Shown in pieces: positions 32,777 through 41,113 of a stretch of DNA of 64,000 nt (positions within the stretch are counted from its first letter, which is position 1; the number at the start of each line of letters is the position of its first letter). The DNA is taken from assembly GCF_015477765.1 (NCBI RefSeq), contig NZ_JADLQQ010000017.1:1-64000 (forward strand), in the 5' to 3' direction. The stretch comes from Nocardia transvalensis. Its GTDB lineage: Bacteria; Actinomycetota; Actinomycetes; Mycobacteriales; Mycobacteriaceae. A program made the translations under genes and the position numbers. The notes below the pieces were generated by a model. It ran no database searches and was not told the origin of the DNA. It worked only from the letters and a program-made list of their open reading frames with translations.

Positions 32777-33522
32777 GAGCGGAAGATCTGTCCGCCGTCG
32801 ACATTGAGGATGTGACCCGTCACCCAGCTCGCCTCGTCGGAGAGCAGATACAGGCAGGCGCCGATCAGATCGTCGGGAGTTCCCATGCGCTTCAACGGAA
32901 GCCGCTTCACCATGTCCTCGACGATGCTGCCCGGAGTGACGGTCTTGGTGGCCTCGGTGTCGATCGGGCCGGGGGCGATGGCATTGATCCGGATGCCCGA
33001 ACCGCCGAGTTCGTGGGCCAGCTGCTGGGTCAGGCCGTTGATCCCCGCCTTCGCCAACCCGTAGAAACCCGAGTACAGCCATGCGGCCGTGGAGGATTGG
33101 TTGACGATCGAACCGCCGCCCTTGGTCATGTGCGGCCACACCGCGCGGGTCACGTTCAGTGCGCCGTCGAGATTCACGCCCATGAACTTCTTGTAGTAGT
33201 CCCACGGCACCGTTAGCAGCAGATCGAGTTTCATCTCACCGTAGATGGCCGCGTTGTTCACCAGATGATCGATGCCGCCGAATTCGGCGACGGTGAATTC
33301 GGCCAGCGCGGCCGCCGATTCGGGATCGGACACGTCGACCCGGTGGAAGACGGCGGTGCCGCCGTCCGCGGCGATCTGCTTGGCGACCTCCTCGCCCTTG
33401 TCGGCGTTGAGGTCGGCGACGACGACCTTCGCGCCCTCGCCCGCCAGCGCCCGGGCATAGGCGGCGCCGATGCCCTGCGCGGCGCCGGTGACGATCGCGG
33501 ATCGTCCGGTGAAGCGGGCCAT
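32773..33522 (-). CDS. Short-chain dehydrogenase (Rv0769-like)
   Basis: This 249-residue classical SDR has the cofactor motif TGAAQGIG (about 12-19), NNAA at about 87-90, catalytic Ser in NQSSTAAWLYS and the Y-x3-K pair in FYGLAKAG. The C-terminus (VTGHILNVDGGQIFRS) closely resembles mycobacterial Rv0769, which lies in the same gene order. It interconverts a secondary alcohol and ketone. ATG 33522 is chosen because AAGGAG is eight bases upstream; an in-frame GTG lies three codons earlier. Confidence 0.9.
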   Translation of the reverse strand: MARFTGRSAIVTGAAQGIGAAYARALAGEGAKVVVADLNADKGEEVAKQIAADGGTAVFHRVDVSDPESAAALAEFTVAEFGGIDHLVNNAAIYGEMKLDLLLTVPWDYYKKFMGVNLDGALNVTRAVWPHMTKGGGSIVNQSSTAAWLYSGFYGLAKAGINGLTQQLAHELGGSGIRINAIAPGPIDTEATKTVTPGSIVEDMVKRLPLKRMGTPDDLIGACLYLLSDEASWVTGHILNVDGGQIFRS

Positions 33523-33546
33523 GGTGAACACTCCTTATCGGCAGGC

Positions 33547-35016
33547 CTATTCGGCGGTCGCGATCAACTTGGTCTGGGTGTATTCCTCGAATCCGGCCAC
33601 GCCGAGTTCGCGGCCGATGCCGGACTGCTTGTAGCCGCCGAACGGCGCGTCGGCGGCGTACCAGATGCCGCCGTTGACGCTGAGCGTGCCGGTGCGCACG
33701 CCCGCGGCGACACGGCGGATGCGTTCGGGGTCGGTGCCCCAGACCGCTCCCGAGAGCCCGTAGGGCGATTCGTTGGCGAGTCGGATCGCGTCGTCGTCGC
33801 CGTCGTGCGCAATGACGACCAGTACCGGCCCGAAGATCTCCTCCTGGGCCACCGTCGATGTATTCGGCACACCGGTGATCAGGGTCGGTTCGATGTAGTA
33901 GCCGCGGTCGACGGCCCGCGGCCGCCCGCCGCCGACCACGATCGTGCCGCCCTCGAACCGGGCGATGTCCAGATATCGTTCGACGCGGGCGCGCTGACGT
34001 TCGGAAATCAATGGCCCGCAGACGGTTCCGGCATCGGCGGGGTCGCCCGGCGCGATACCGCCCATGGTCTTGGCGGCGGCCCGAACGGCCTCGTCGAAGT
34101 GCCGGCGCGGCACCAACAGCCGAGTGGTGATCGCGCAGCCCTGTCCGGCGTGCACGCATACCGAGAAGGCGGCGTAGCGGCTCGCGGTGGTGATGTCGGC
34201 GTCGTCGAGGACTATGAACGCCGATTTGCCGCCCAGTTCCAGGAAGACCTTCTTCACACTCGCTGCGGCGGTGGACATCACCGTTCGGCCGGTCGCGGTG
34301 GAGCCGGTGAACGAGATCATGTCCACGCGCGGGTCGGCGACCAGTTGAGCGCCGAGTGCGTGATCGTCGGAGGTGACGATATTGACCACTCCGGTGGGGA
34401 TGCCGGTTTCCTCGGCGATGACCTTGCCGACCACCGCGGCGCACCACGGGGTGTCCGGGGCGGGTTTGAGCACCACGGTGGCACCCGCGGCCAGTGCCGG
34501 GCCCAGTTTGGCGAAGTTGATCTGGTGGGGGAAGTTCCACGGGGTGATGGCGCCGACCACGCCGATCGCCTCGCGGCGCAGGGTGCGGGCGGTCTTGATG
34601 CCCATCGGGGAGGCGGTTCCCAGATCGGTGTCCCAGCAATAGGTTTCGGCCAGCTCGGCGAAATAGCCGAGATCGCCGATCGGGCCCTCGAGCTGTGGCC
34701 CGCCGGTGAGCATGCGCGGTGCGCCCGCCTCGGCGATGGTGATCTCGCGCAGTTCCTCGAGGTGTCCGCGCAGGGCGTCGCGCAGCTGCCGCAGACATGC
34801 CGCGCGGAACGAATGATCGTGGGACCAGCCGGTTTCGTCGAAGGCGGTGCGAGCCGCGGCGATGGCGGCGTCCATATCGTCGGCATTCGCATTGGCGGCG
34901 TGGCCGAGAGTTTCCTCCGTCGCGGGATTCACCGTGCCGAATACCCCGGCACCGCCCGGCACGAGTTTGCCGCCGATCAGCAGCGGTGTTCCGTCGGCGG
35001 TGACGAGCCTGCTCAT
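33547..35016 (-). CDS. aldA: Aldehyde dehydrogenase AldA (Rv0768-like)
   Basis: This 489-residue NAD(P)+ aldehyde dehydrogenase has the catalytic Cys in HAGQGCAITTRL, the general-base Glu in FLELGGKSAF, the cofactor motif SFTGSTATGR and PWNFPHQINFAKLGPAL. It opens a six-gene minus-strand operon (ALDH, SDR, beta-hydroxyacid DH, CMD, FAD enzyme, LLM enzyme). Length and order match mycobacterial aldA. The start at 35016 has GGGAGC upstream; the 24-bp shared motif begins 19 bases before it. Likely oxidises an aldehyde made by the divergent P450 system. Confidence 0.92.
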   Translation of the reverse strand: MSRLVTADGTPLLIGGKLVPGGAGVFGTVNPATEETLGHAANANADDMDAAIAAARTAFDETGWSHDHSFRAACLRQLRDALRGHLEELREITIAEAGAPRMLTGGPQLEGPIGDLGYFAELAETYCWDTDLGTASPMGIKTARTLRREAIGVVGAITPWNFPHQINFAKLGPALAAGATVVLKPAPDTPWCAAVVGKVIAEETGIPTGVVNIVTSDDHALGAQLVADPRVDMISFTGSTATGRTVMSTAAASVKKVFLELGGKSAFIVLDDADITTASRYAAFSVCVHAGQGCAITTRLLVPRRHFDEAVRAAAKTMGGIAPGDPADAGTVCGPLISERQRARVERYLDIARFEGGTIVVGGGRPRAVDRGYYIEPTLITGVPNTSTVAQEEIFGPVLVVIAHDGDDDAIRLANESPYGLSGAVWGTDPERIRRVAAGVRTGTLSVNGGIWYAADAPFGGYKQSGIGRELGVAGFEEYTQTKLIATAE

Positions 35017-35035
35017 CGGTAGCTCCCATCGTGTC

Positions 35036-35059
35036 TGGACACGTGTACGGACTCTACGG
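35036..35059. promoter_or_regulatory. GGACA-N2-TGT motif, site 3 (ALDH operon)
   Basis: GGACACGTGTA (35037-35047) followed by CGGACTCTAC. It matches the other sites at 14 invariant positions but has A instead of C at the end of the right half. It lies 19 bases upstream of aldA. Confidence 0.65.
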
Positions 35060-35243
35060 TCGAGGCCGCTTCCTGCGCAAGAACTTGTTTCAGTCAAATA
35101 CCCGTCTCACCATTCCGGCGTGCTTTCGACCGGAATCATGAGATGGGGTGCGCCGGGATGGGGTAGTGGGAATGTCCCGCCTGGCTGGGAACGGCCATAT
35201 CGCCGAGAAATTCGGCAACTCCCTGTTGGGATCGACACGACGG

Positions 35244-35267
35244 TGGTACCGTCCAGACACATGTCCA
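35244..35267. promoter_or_regulatory. GGACA-N2-TGTC motif, site 4 (CYP123 operon)
   Basis: On the minus strand, GGACATGTGTC followed by TGGACGGTACCA. It lies 73 bases upstream of the CYP123 start. Sites 3 and 4 sit near the two ends of the divergent promoter region, each antisense to its nearest gene, as at CYP51. Confidence 0.65.
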
Positions 35268-35340
35268 GGTGCGTGTCTTCCCGGTGGCCTCGAGCCGCTG
35301 TCGGAGGAATGAACTCGTTCTCGAAACCGGGGTGGTGGCG

Positions 35341-36543
35341 ATGACCGCGGCCTCCTTGGAACCGCTCACGTTCGACCCCTACGACTACGTGTTCCACGAG
35401 GATCCCTACCCGGTTTATCGGCGGCTGCGGGCGGAGGCGCCGCTCTATCACAATCCGGATCTGGGGTTCTGGGCGCTGTCGCGGCATGCGGATGTCGCCG
35501 CGGGGTTCCGGGACGACGAGCGGTTGTCGAGTGCCAACGGTGTGTCGCTGGATCCGGCCGCCTGGGGGCCGAAGGCGCACAAGACCATGTCGTTCCTGGC
35601 GATGGACGATCCGCGGCATCTGCGCATGCGCCAGCTCGTCTACAAGGGTTTCACGCCGCGCCGGGTCACCGAAATGTCCGGCCGCATCCGCGAATTGACC
35701 CTGCAGCATCTGGAACCGGCGCTGCGGCAGGGACGGTTCGACTGGATCGAGGATGTCGCGGGCAAGCTGCCGATGGATGTCATCTCCGAACTGATCGGCG
35801 TGCCGGATGCCGACCGCGCCGAACTGCGGCGCCTGGCCGATCTGGTGATGCACCGCGAGGACGGCGTGCTCGATGTGCCGGTGGCCGCGATGGACGCCTC
35901 GCTGCAGTTGGTCGGCTACTACGCCGAGATGCTGGCCCAGCGCCGCCGCGCCCGCACCGAGGATCTCACCTCCGCGCTGCTGGACGCCGAGATCGACGGC
36001 GACAAGCTGACCGACGAGGAGATCCTGGGCTTTCTGTTCCTGATGGTGATCGCCGGTAATGAGACCACCACCAAACTGCTCGGCAACGCCTTGTATTGGG
36101 CCGCGGTCGATCCCGCGCAGTACGCGAAGGTCGCCGCCGATCCCGATCTGGTCGGGGACTGGGTGGAGGAGACGCTGCGCTACGACACCTCGAGCCAGAT
36201 CCTGGCGCGCACCGCGGCGGTCGACCTCGAATTCCACGGCGGCACCGTGCAGGCCGGGGAGAAGGTGTTGCTGTTGGTCGGCTCGGCCAACCGGGACGAG
36301 GAGGTGTTCGCCCGCGCCGACACCTACGACATCGAGCGGTCCGACAAGGGCGCGCTGCTGAGTTTCGGGCGTGGTGTGCATTTCTGCCTGGGAGCCCACC
36401 TGGCTCGGCTGGAGGCGGGAATCGCGCTGCAGGAGTTCGTGTCTCGGGTGCGTGCCTACGACATCGACGACGGGGGTGTCGTGCGGGTGCACTCCACCAA
36501 CGTCCGTGGTTTCGCGAAACTGCCGGTGGAGGTGCATCGGTAA
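35341..36543 (+). CDS. Cytochrome P450 of the CYP123 type
   Basis: This 400-residue P450 has the I-helix MVIAGNETTTKLLGNA, ExxR in ETLRYDTSSQ and the haem-Cys loop SFGRGVHFCLGAHLAR. Position, length and partners (divergent aldA, downstream SDR and 3Fe-4S ferredoxin, SnoaL) match CYP123 (Rv0766c). The mycobacterial substrate is not established. It opens the plus-strand operon 35341-40980 and shares one base with the SDR start (TAATG). Start ATG 35341 follows a G-rich site. Confidence 0.88.
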   Translation: MTAASLEPLTFDPYDYVFHEDPYPVYRRLRAEAPLYHNPDLGFWALSRHADVAAGFRDDERLSSANGVSLDPAAWGPKAHKTMSFLAMDDPRHLRMRQLVYKGFTPRRVTEMSGRIRELTLQHLEPALRQGRFDWIEDVAGKLPMDVISELIGVPDADRAELRRLADLVMHREDGVLDVPVAAMDASLQLVGYYAEMLAQRRRARTEDLTSALLDAEIDGDKLTDEEILGFLFLMVIAGNETTTKLLGNALYWAAVDPAQYAKVAADPDLVGDWVEETLRYDTSSQILARTAAVDLEFHGGTVQAGEKVLLLVGSANRDEEVFARADTYDIERSDKGALLSFGRGVHFCLGAHLARLEAGIALQEFVSRVRAYDIDDGGVVRVHSTNVRGFAKLPVEVHR

Positions 36544-37349
36544 TGCCCAGGTTCGCACCGCACCCCGCGCGGAGACCGGCGCTCGTGGCCGGAGCCTCGT
36601 CGGGAATCGGCGCGGCCACCGCGGTGGCGCTGGCCGAGGCCGGTCATCCCGTCGCCCTCGGCGCACGCCGGGTGGAGATCTGTGAATCGCTGGCGGAGAA
36701 GATCCGCGCCGACGGGGGCGAGGCCTTCGCCTACCGGCTCGACGTCGCCGACGGCGGTTCGGTCGAGGAATTCGTCGCCGCTGCCGAAAAGGCCCTAGGC
36801 ACAGCCGAGGTCGTGGTCTCCGGTGCGGGTGACCTGGAATTCGGGCACGTCTGGGAGATGGATCCGGAGAAGTTCCTCCAGCAAGTGCAGGTGCATCTGG
36901 TGGGCGCGCAGCGGCTGGCCCATCGCGTCCTGCCGGGCATGATCGAGCGCCGCCGCGGGGATTTCGTGGTGATCGGCTCGGATTGCGCGGACACCCCGCG
37001 GCCCGGTGTGGGTGCCTACAACGCCGCCAAGACCGGTTTGGAGGCCATGGCCCGTCAGTTGCGGATGGAGTTGGAGGGCACCGGCGTGCGCGCCTCGGTG
37101 GTCCGCCCGGGCCCGACCCAGACGGCCATGGGAATGAGCGCCGAGCCCGAAGTGATCGGGCCGCTGCTCGAGGACTGGGTGCGCTGGGGCTTCGCCCGCC
37201 ACCCCTACTTCCTGCGGGCCTCCGATATCGCCGCCGCCGTGCTGGCGGTGGTGTCCGCGCCGCGGGGCGCGCATCTGGTGCTGGTCGAGGTGCAGCCCGA
37301 GGCCCCGCTGCGCGAGCCCGAAACCCCTGCGACGGAAGGGAACCGGTGA
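36543..37349 (+). CDS. Short-chain dehydrogenase (Rv0765c-like)
   Basis: This 268-residue SDR has GASSGIG (about 18-24), the catalytic YNAAK in VGAYNAAKTGLEAM and the Ser in IGSDCAD. It is coupled to the P450 gene by a one-base overlap and to the ferredoxin gene (TGATG). In mycobacteria cyp51 lies between this SDR and the ferredoxin; here that gene is missing and the junction is seamless. Probably oxidises the P450 product or a related alcohol. Confidence 0.88.
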   Translation: MPRFAPHPARRPALVAGASSGIGAATAVALAEAGHPVALGARRVEICESLAEKIRADGGEAFAYRLDVADGGSVEEFVAAAEKALGTAEVVVSGAGDLEFGHVWEMDPEKFLQQVQVHLVGAQRLAHRVLPGMIERRRGDFVVIGSDCADTPRPGVGAYNAAKTGLEAMARQLRMELEGTGVRASVVRPGPTQTAMGMSAEPEVIGPLLEDWVRWGFARHPYFLRASDIAAAVLAVVSAPRGAHLVLVEVQPEAPLREPETPATEGNR

Positions 37350-37555
37350 TGCGCATCGTGGTGGATCTCGATCTGTGCCAGGGCCATGCCGTCTGCCAGG
37401 ACGAGGCCCCCGAGCTGTTCACCGTGCCCATGAACGGCCAGGTGCAGATCCTGCGCTCGGATCCCGGCGCGGATCTCGACGCGGCCCGCGCGGCCGTGCG
37501 GTACTGCCCGACCCAGGCGTTGTCGATCGTGGATGAGGAAAACGGAGACCGATGA
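37349..37555 (+). CDS. 3Fe-4S ferredoxin for cytochrome P450
   Basis: This 68-residue ferredoxin matches Rv0763c, the partner of CYP51 in M. tuberculosis: DLDLCQGHAVCQDEAPELF at the N-terminus and YCPTQALSI near the end. Three cysteines (C10, C16 and C53 or so) with His at the second-ligand position indicate a single [3Fe-4S] cluster. It carries electrons from a ferredoxin reductase to a P450; both CYP123 next door and the distant CYP51 are possible partners. Overlaps the genes on both sides. Confidence 0.93.
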   Translation: MRIVVDLDLCQGHAVCQDEAPELFTVPMNGQVQILRSDPGADLDAARAAVRYCPTQALSIVDEENGDR

Positions 37556-38100
37556 TGGTTGCTCGTGACGAGCTGGACGAGATGGTGCGCCGGTGGGTGG
37601 AGGAGAACGAACGCTGTGAGGCGCAAGGGGATTGGCGACCTTTGGCGCAGATGTACACCGAGGACGCCACCTACGGGTGGAACTACGGGCCCACCCAGGA
37701 GTTCATGGCCGTCGGCCGGGACGAGATCCGCGAACTGGCCCTCGGGCAGGAGATGGCCGGGTTGGAGGGCTGGACCTACCCCTATCAGGAATTCGTCGTC
37801 GATGACCGTAGCGGCAGCGTGATCGGTTTCTGGCGACAGGTCAGCGACGCCACCCGCGCCGACGGCAGCCACTACTCCACGGCGGGCATCGGCGGCAGCT
37901 GGTTCCGCTACGGCGGCAATTTCCAGTGGTCGTGGCAGCGCGACTTCTTCGACTTCGGCAATGTGTCGGCGCTTTTCGCGGAGATGATCGCGGCCGACGC
38001 GCTCTCGCCAGGCATGCGCCGACGTATCCAGCGGTCCATGTCGGGCGAACCGCTGAAGGGGTGGTACCACATCGGTGAATCCCCGGTTCCCTTGTGGTGA
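37552..38100 (+). CDS. SnoaL/NTF2-like protein (Rv0762c-like)
   Basis: This 182-residue protein has the NTF2-like pattern EMVRRWVEENERCEAQGDW, MYTEDATYGWNYGP and aromatic-rich strands (FQWSWQRDFFDFG). Length and position after the ferredoxin match mycobacterial Rv0762c. NTF2-like proteins in steroid pathways include isomerases and hydratases, but catalytic residues cannot be assigned. ATG 37552 overlaps the ferredoxin stop; ATG 37555 is equally possible, with better spacing to GGAG. Confidence 0.8.
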   Translation: MMVARDELDEMVRRWVEENERCEAQGDWRPLAQMYTEDATYGWNYGPTQEFMAVGRDEIRELALGQEMAGLEGWTYPYQEFVVDDRSGSVIGFWRQVSDATRADGSHYSTAGIGGSWFRYGGNFQWSWQRDFFDFGNVSALFAEMIAADALSPGMRRRIQRSMSGEPLKGWYHIGESPVPLW

Positions 38101-39347
38101 GCGACATGTCGTCCAGCCGATTCGCCGAGCTGTCCCGGGCCGAACTGGCGGTGCTGGTCCCGGAGCTGCTGCTGTGCGGACATCTCATCGACAGGTCCGG
38201 TATGGCGCATTCCATCGCGGCATTCGGTCGCGACGGCATGGCGGAGATAGCCATCGAAGAGTGGCAGCTGGCCAGTCCGGTCTACACCCGGAGGATGCGG
38301 CGGGCGCTGCGCATCCCCGGGGACGGCGTGGACACCATATTCAAGGGGCTGCAGCTCGATATCGGCGCGCCCCCACAGTTCATGGACTTCCGGTTCCGGG
38401 TCGACGATCACGATCACGGCGAATTCTGGCTCGATCACTGCGGGGCACTGGCCGATGTCGAACCGATGGGGGAGGACTTCGTGGTGGCCATGTGCCACAC
38501 CATCGAGGACCCCACCTTCGACGCGACGGCGTTGGCCACCAACCCCCATGCTCAGGTGCGGCCGATCCACCGTCCGCCGCGGCGACCGGCCGATCGCACG
38601 CCGGTGTGTGCGTGGACGGTCATCATCGATCCGGCGCACCGGCCGCCCGAGGAACCCGAGAATGCGGCTTTGATCGCCGAATCGGCCGCCGCCCGAGTCG
38701 AATTGGCGCCGATCGATCCCTCCGATCCGGGCTGCTCCGACTACGCCGGACCGCTGTTGAGCGATCTGCGGTTCGCCGACTTCTCGAAATCGGCGCTCGT
38801 CCGCCTTGCCGATGAGGTCTGTTTGCAGCAGCACCTGCTGACCCTGGGCTTCCTGGTCGCCGTGCGCTCGCGGACCGACCGGCCACGGACGACCGAGATC
38901 GCGCGGAAACAGTTCATCGGCATCGCCGGGCTCACCTCCGAGCGACTGCGCCGAGCCTTGTGTCTGGGCGGCGACCCGGAGGCTCTGGCGCGAGTGCTGC
39001 GCCTGCATCCGGCCTGGAATCCGTTGCCCTACATCGACATCGATATCGCGGTCCATCACGACAGCGTGGTGCTGCGGCTCGGGCGCGACTGTGCGGGCGT
39101 GGCCGACGGCGGCTGGCCCGCCCTGATCGATGCCGACCATCTGGACCCGGTGAATGCCATGGCTCGCGGCGTCGATCCGCACTACGACGCCCGCCTCCGC
39201 TCCGTCGACGACACCGAGTTGGTGATCGAGATCGGCGCGGCCGAACGGCCGTTTCCGCAGGCGCCCGAGGTCGCCGTCACCCGCTTCAGCACCGGCGCCG
39301 ACTTCGTCTTCGGCGACCGCCGGCCGCTGCCGCTGACCGTCGTGTAA
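38097..39347 (+). CDS. Unrecognised 416-residue protein in the P450 operon
   Basis: The protein has a helical N-terminus (SRAELAVLVPELLLCGHLIDRSGM), a His/Asp-rich stretch near 100 (DDHDHGEFWLDHCGALADV), HTIEDPTFDATALATNPHAQVRPIH near 140-165, and no motif I can name. HDH and HCG residues could bind a metal. It overlaps the SnoaL gene by GTGA and precedes the acyl-CoA ligase by 22 bases, so it should act in the same pathway. The start could also be ATG 38106. It has no counterpart in the mycobacterial gene order I recall. Confidence 0.65.
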   Translation: MSDMSSSRFAELSRAELAVLVPELLLCGHLIDRSGMAHSIAAFGRDGMAEIAIEEWQLASPVYTRRMRRALRIPGDGVDTIFKGLQLDIGAPPQFMDFRFRVDDHDHGEFWLDHCGALADVEPMGEDFVVAMCHTIEDPTFDATALATNPHAQVRPIHRPPRRPADRTPVCAWTVIIDPAHRPPEEPENAALIAESAAARVELAPIDPSDPGCSDYAGPLLSDLRFADFSKSALVRLADEVCLQQHLLTLGFLVAVRSRTDRPRTTEIARKQFIGIAGLTSERLRRALCLGGDPEALARVLRLHPAWNPLPYIDIDIAVHHDSVVLRLGRDCAGVADGGWPALIDADHLDPVNAMARGVDPHYDARLRSVDDTELVIEIGAAERPFPQAPEVAVTRFSTGADFVFGDRRPLPLTVV

Positions 39348-39369
39348 CCCCCAGCGAGAGAGACCCGCC

Positions 39370-40980
39370 ATGCCGAACAACTTCGCCGACCTGTTCGAGC
39401 ACGCCGTCGACGCCATGCCCGATCGCGTGGCGCTCATCCAGGGTGGGCGCCGAAAAACCTTCCGCCAGTTGGAGAGCCGCGCCAACCAGCTCGCCCACCA
39501 CTTGGCCGCCGTCGGCATCGGGGTCGGCACCCATGTCGGGTTCCAGATGCACAACAGCATCGAGACCATCGAAACCCTGATCGCCTGCTTCAAACTGCGC
39601 GCGGTGCCGATCAATATCAACTATCGCTACGGCGCCGAGGAGCTGCGCTACGTCTTCGACAACGCCGATCTGGAAGCGCTGGTCCACCACCGGTGCTACG
39701 CCCCGGTGGTCGATCAGGTGCTCGAACAGGCCCCGGCGATCCAATACGCGCTCGTCGTCGAGGACGATGCGGGTGGGGCGGGCCTGCCGAGCCGGTCGGT
39801 GCCCTACCAACATGCATTCGAAACCACTTCCACAGCACGGGATTTCGGCGAGCGTAGCGCCGATGACCTGTTCATGATGTACACCGGCGGCACCACCGGC
39901 CTGCCCAAGGGGGTGATGTGGCGGCAGGAGGACATGTGGCGGGTGCTCGGCGGCGGCATCGACTTCTTCACCGGCGAACCGGTCGCCGACGAATATCAGC
40001 AGTCCCGCACCGGCGCGCAGGGACAGCCGATGGTGTGGTTCGTGCTGCCGCCGCTGATCCATGCCGCGGCCATGATGCCGACCTTCACCGCGCTGTGGTC
40101 CGGGCAGGCGGTGATGCTGGAGCCGAGATTCGACCCCGCCCAGGTGTGGCAACAGGTGGCGCGGGAGCGGGCCAATATTCTCGTCATCACCGGCGATGCC
40201 ATGGCCCGTCCGCTCCTGGACGCCTACCGGGCGGCGCCCGTGGACGCCTCGAGCCTGGTGAGCATCGGCTCCGGCGCCGCCCTGCTGTCCCAGCCGGTGA
40301 AGAACGCACTGCTGGAACTGTTTCCGCAAGCGATCCTCACCGATTCCATCGGCTCCTCGGAAACGGGTTTCGGCGGAATCGGGTTCGCGCAGAAGGACGA
40401 CGATCCGGCGCGCGGACCGCGGGTGCAGACCGGGCGCGGGGCGGTGGTGGTGGACGACGACGGGCATCCCGTCGGTCCCGGCGGCGAGGGCTGGATCGCC
40501 AAGACCGGTTCGGTGCCGCTGGGCTACTACAAGGATCGGGCCAAGTCGGACAAGCTGTTTCGGACCGTGGGCGGCGTTCGCATGGTGGTGACCGACGATC
40601 GCGCCCGGGTCGAGGCCGACGGCGCGATCACGCTGCTCGGCCGCGGCAATATGGTGATCAACACCGGTGGCGAGAAGGTCTTCACCGAAGAGGTGGAGGC
40701 GGTGGTGAAGGCCCACGACGGTATCTACGACGCCGTTGTGATCGGTGTGCCGCACGAACGCTGGGGGCAGCAGGTCGCCGCCGTCGTCTCCGCCGAGGAT
40801 GCGCGATCGGTCGATTTCGACGCCCTGGAAAGCCATGTCCGTACGCACCTGGCCGGGTACAAGCTGCCCCGCCGGATCTGGGTGGCCGAGGTGGTCGGGC
40901 GCACCCCCAGCGGCAAACCCGATTACCGCTGGGCCAAGGCGTACGCCGCGAGCCGCGAACCGGACCATCAGGTGGGCTGA
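39370..40980 (+). CDS. Acyl-CoA ligase, FadD19-like (steroid side-chain acid activation)
   Basis: This 536-residue AMP-forming ligase has the P-loop-like YTGGTTGLPKGVMW (about 177-190), DSIGSSETGFGG and the C-terminal SGKPDYRWAK with the catalytic Lys. Features shared with mycobacterial FadD19, which activates C26 sterol side-chain acids, include GIDFFTGEPVADEY, GDAMARPL and GQQVAAVVSA. It closes the CYP123 operon. Together with CYP125 and the EchA19-like gene in this window, it points to sterol side-chain degradation. Confidence 0.87.
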   Translation: MPNNFADLFEHAVDAMPDRVALIQGGRRKTFRQLESRANQLAHHLAAVGIGVGTHVGFQMHNSIETIETLIACFKLRAVPININYRYGAEELRYVFDNADLEALVHHRCYAPVVDQVLEQAPAIQYALVVEDDAGGAGLPSRSVPYQHAFETTSTARDFGERSADDLFMMYTGGTTGLPKGVMWRQEDMWRVLGGGIDFFTGEPVADEYQQSRTGAQGQPMVWFVLPPLIHAAAMMPTFTALWSGQAVMLEPRFDPAQVWQQVARERANILVITGDAMARPLLDAYRAAPVDASSLVSIGSGAALLSQPVKNALLELFPQAILTDSIGSSETGFGGIGFAQKDDDPARGPRVQTGRGAVVVDDDGHPVGPGGEGWIAKTGSVPLGYYKDRAKSDKLFRTVGGVRMVVTDDRARVEADGAITLLGRGNMVINTGGEKVFTEEVEAVVKAHDGIYDAVVIGVPHERWGQQVAAVVSAEDARSVDFDALESHVRTHLAGYKLPRRIWVAEVVGRTPSGKPDYRWAKAYAASREPDHQVG

Positions 40981-41041
40981 GCAGCGACGACGGCCATCCC
41001 GCTCAACGGGATTCGACCCCGAAAGCCTGGAGCCCAGAACA

Positions 41042-41053
41042 AGAACGTGTTCT
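41042..41053. promoter_or_regulatory. KstR-like box 3 (SDR gene)
   Basis: AGAACGTGTTCT has perfect 5-bp arms and matches the KstR palindrome. It lies 60 bases before the SDR start at 41114 and just after the FadD19-like gene. Confidence 0.72.
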
Positions 41054-41113
41054 ACTTTGGAGGTGTCGGCGGTGCCTGCTGCCCGACGCCATCGTCGATG
41101 CTCAGGAGGTTGG

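Noticed and set aside
35080..35091. AGAACTTGTTTC as a further KstR box in the ALDH/CYP123 region
   Set aside because: The right half departs from GTTCT at two positions and the GGACA motif is the stronger signal there.
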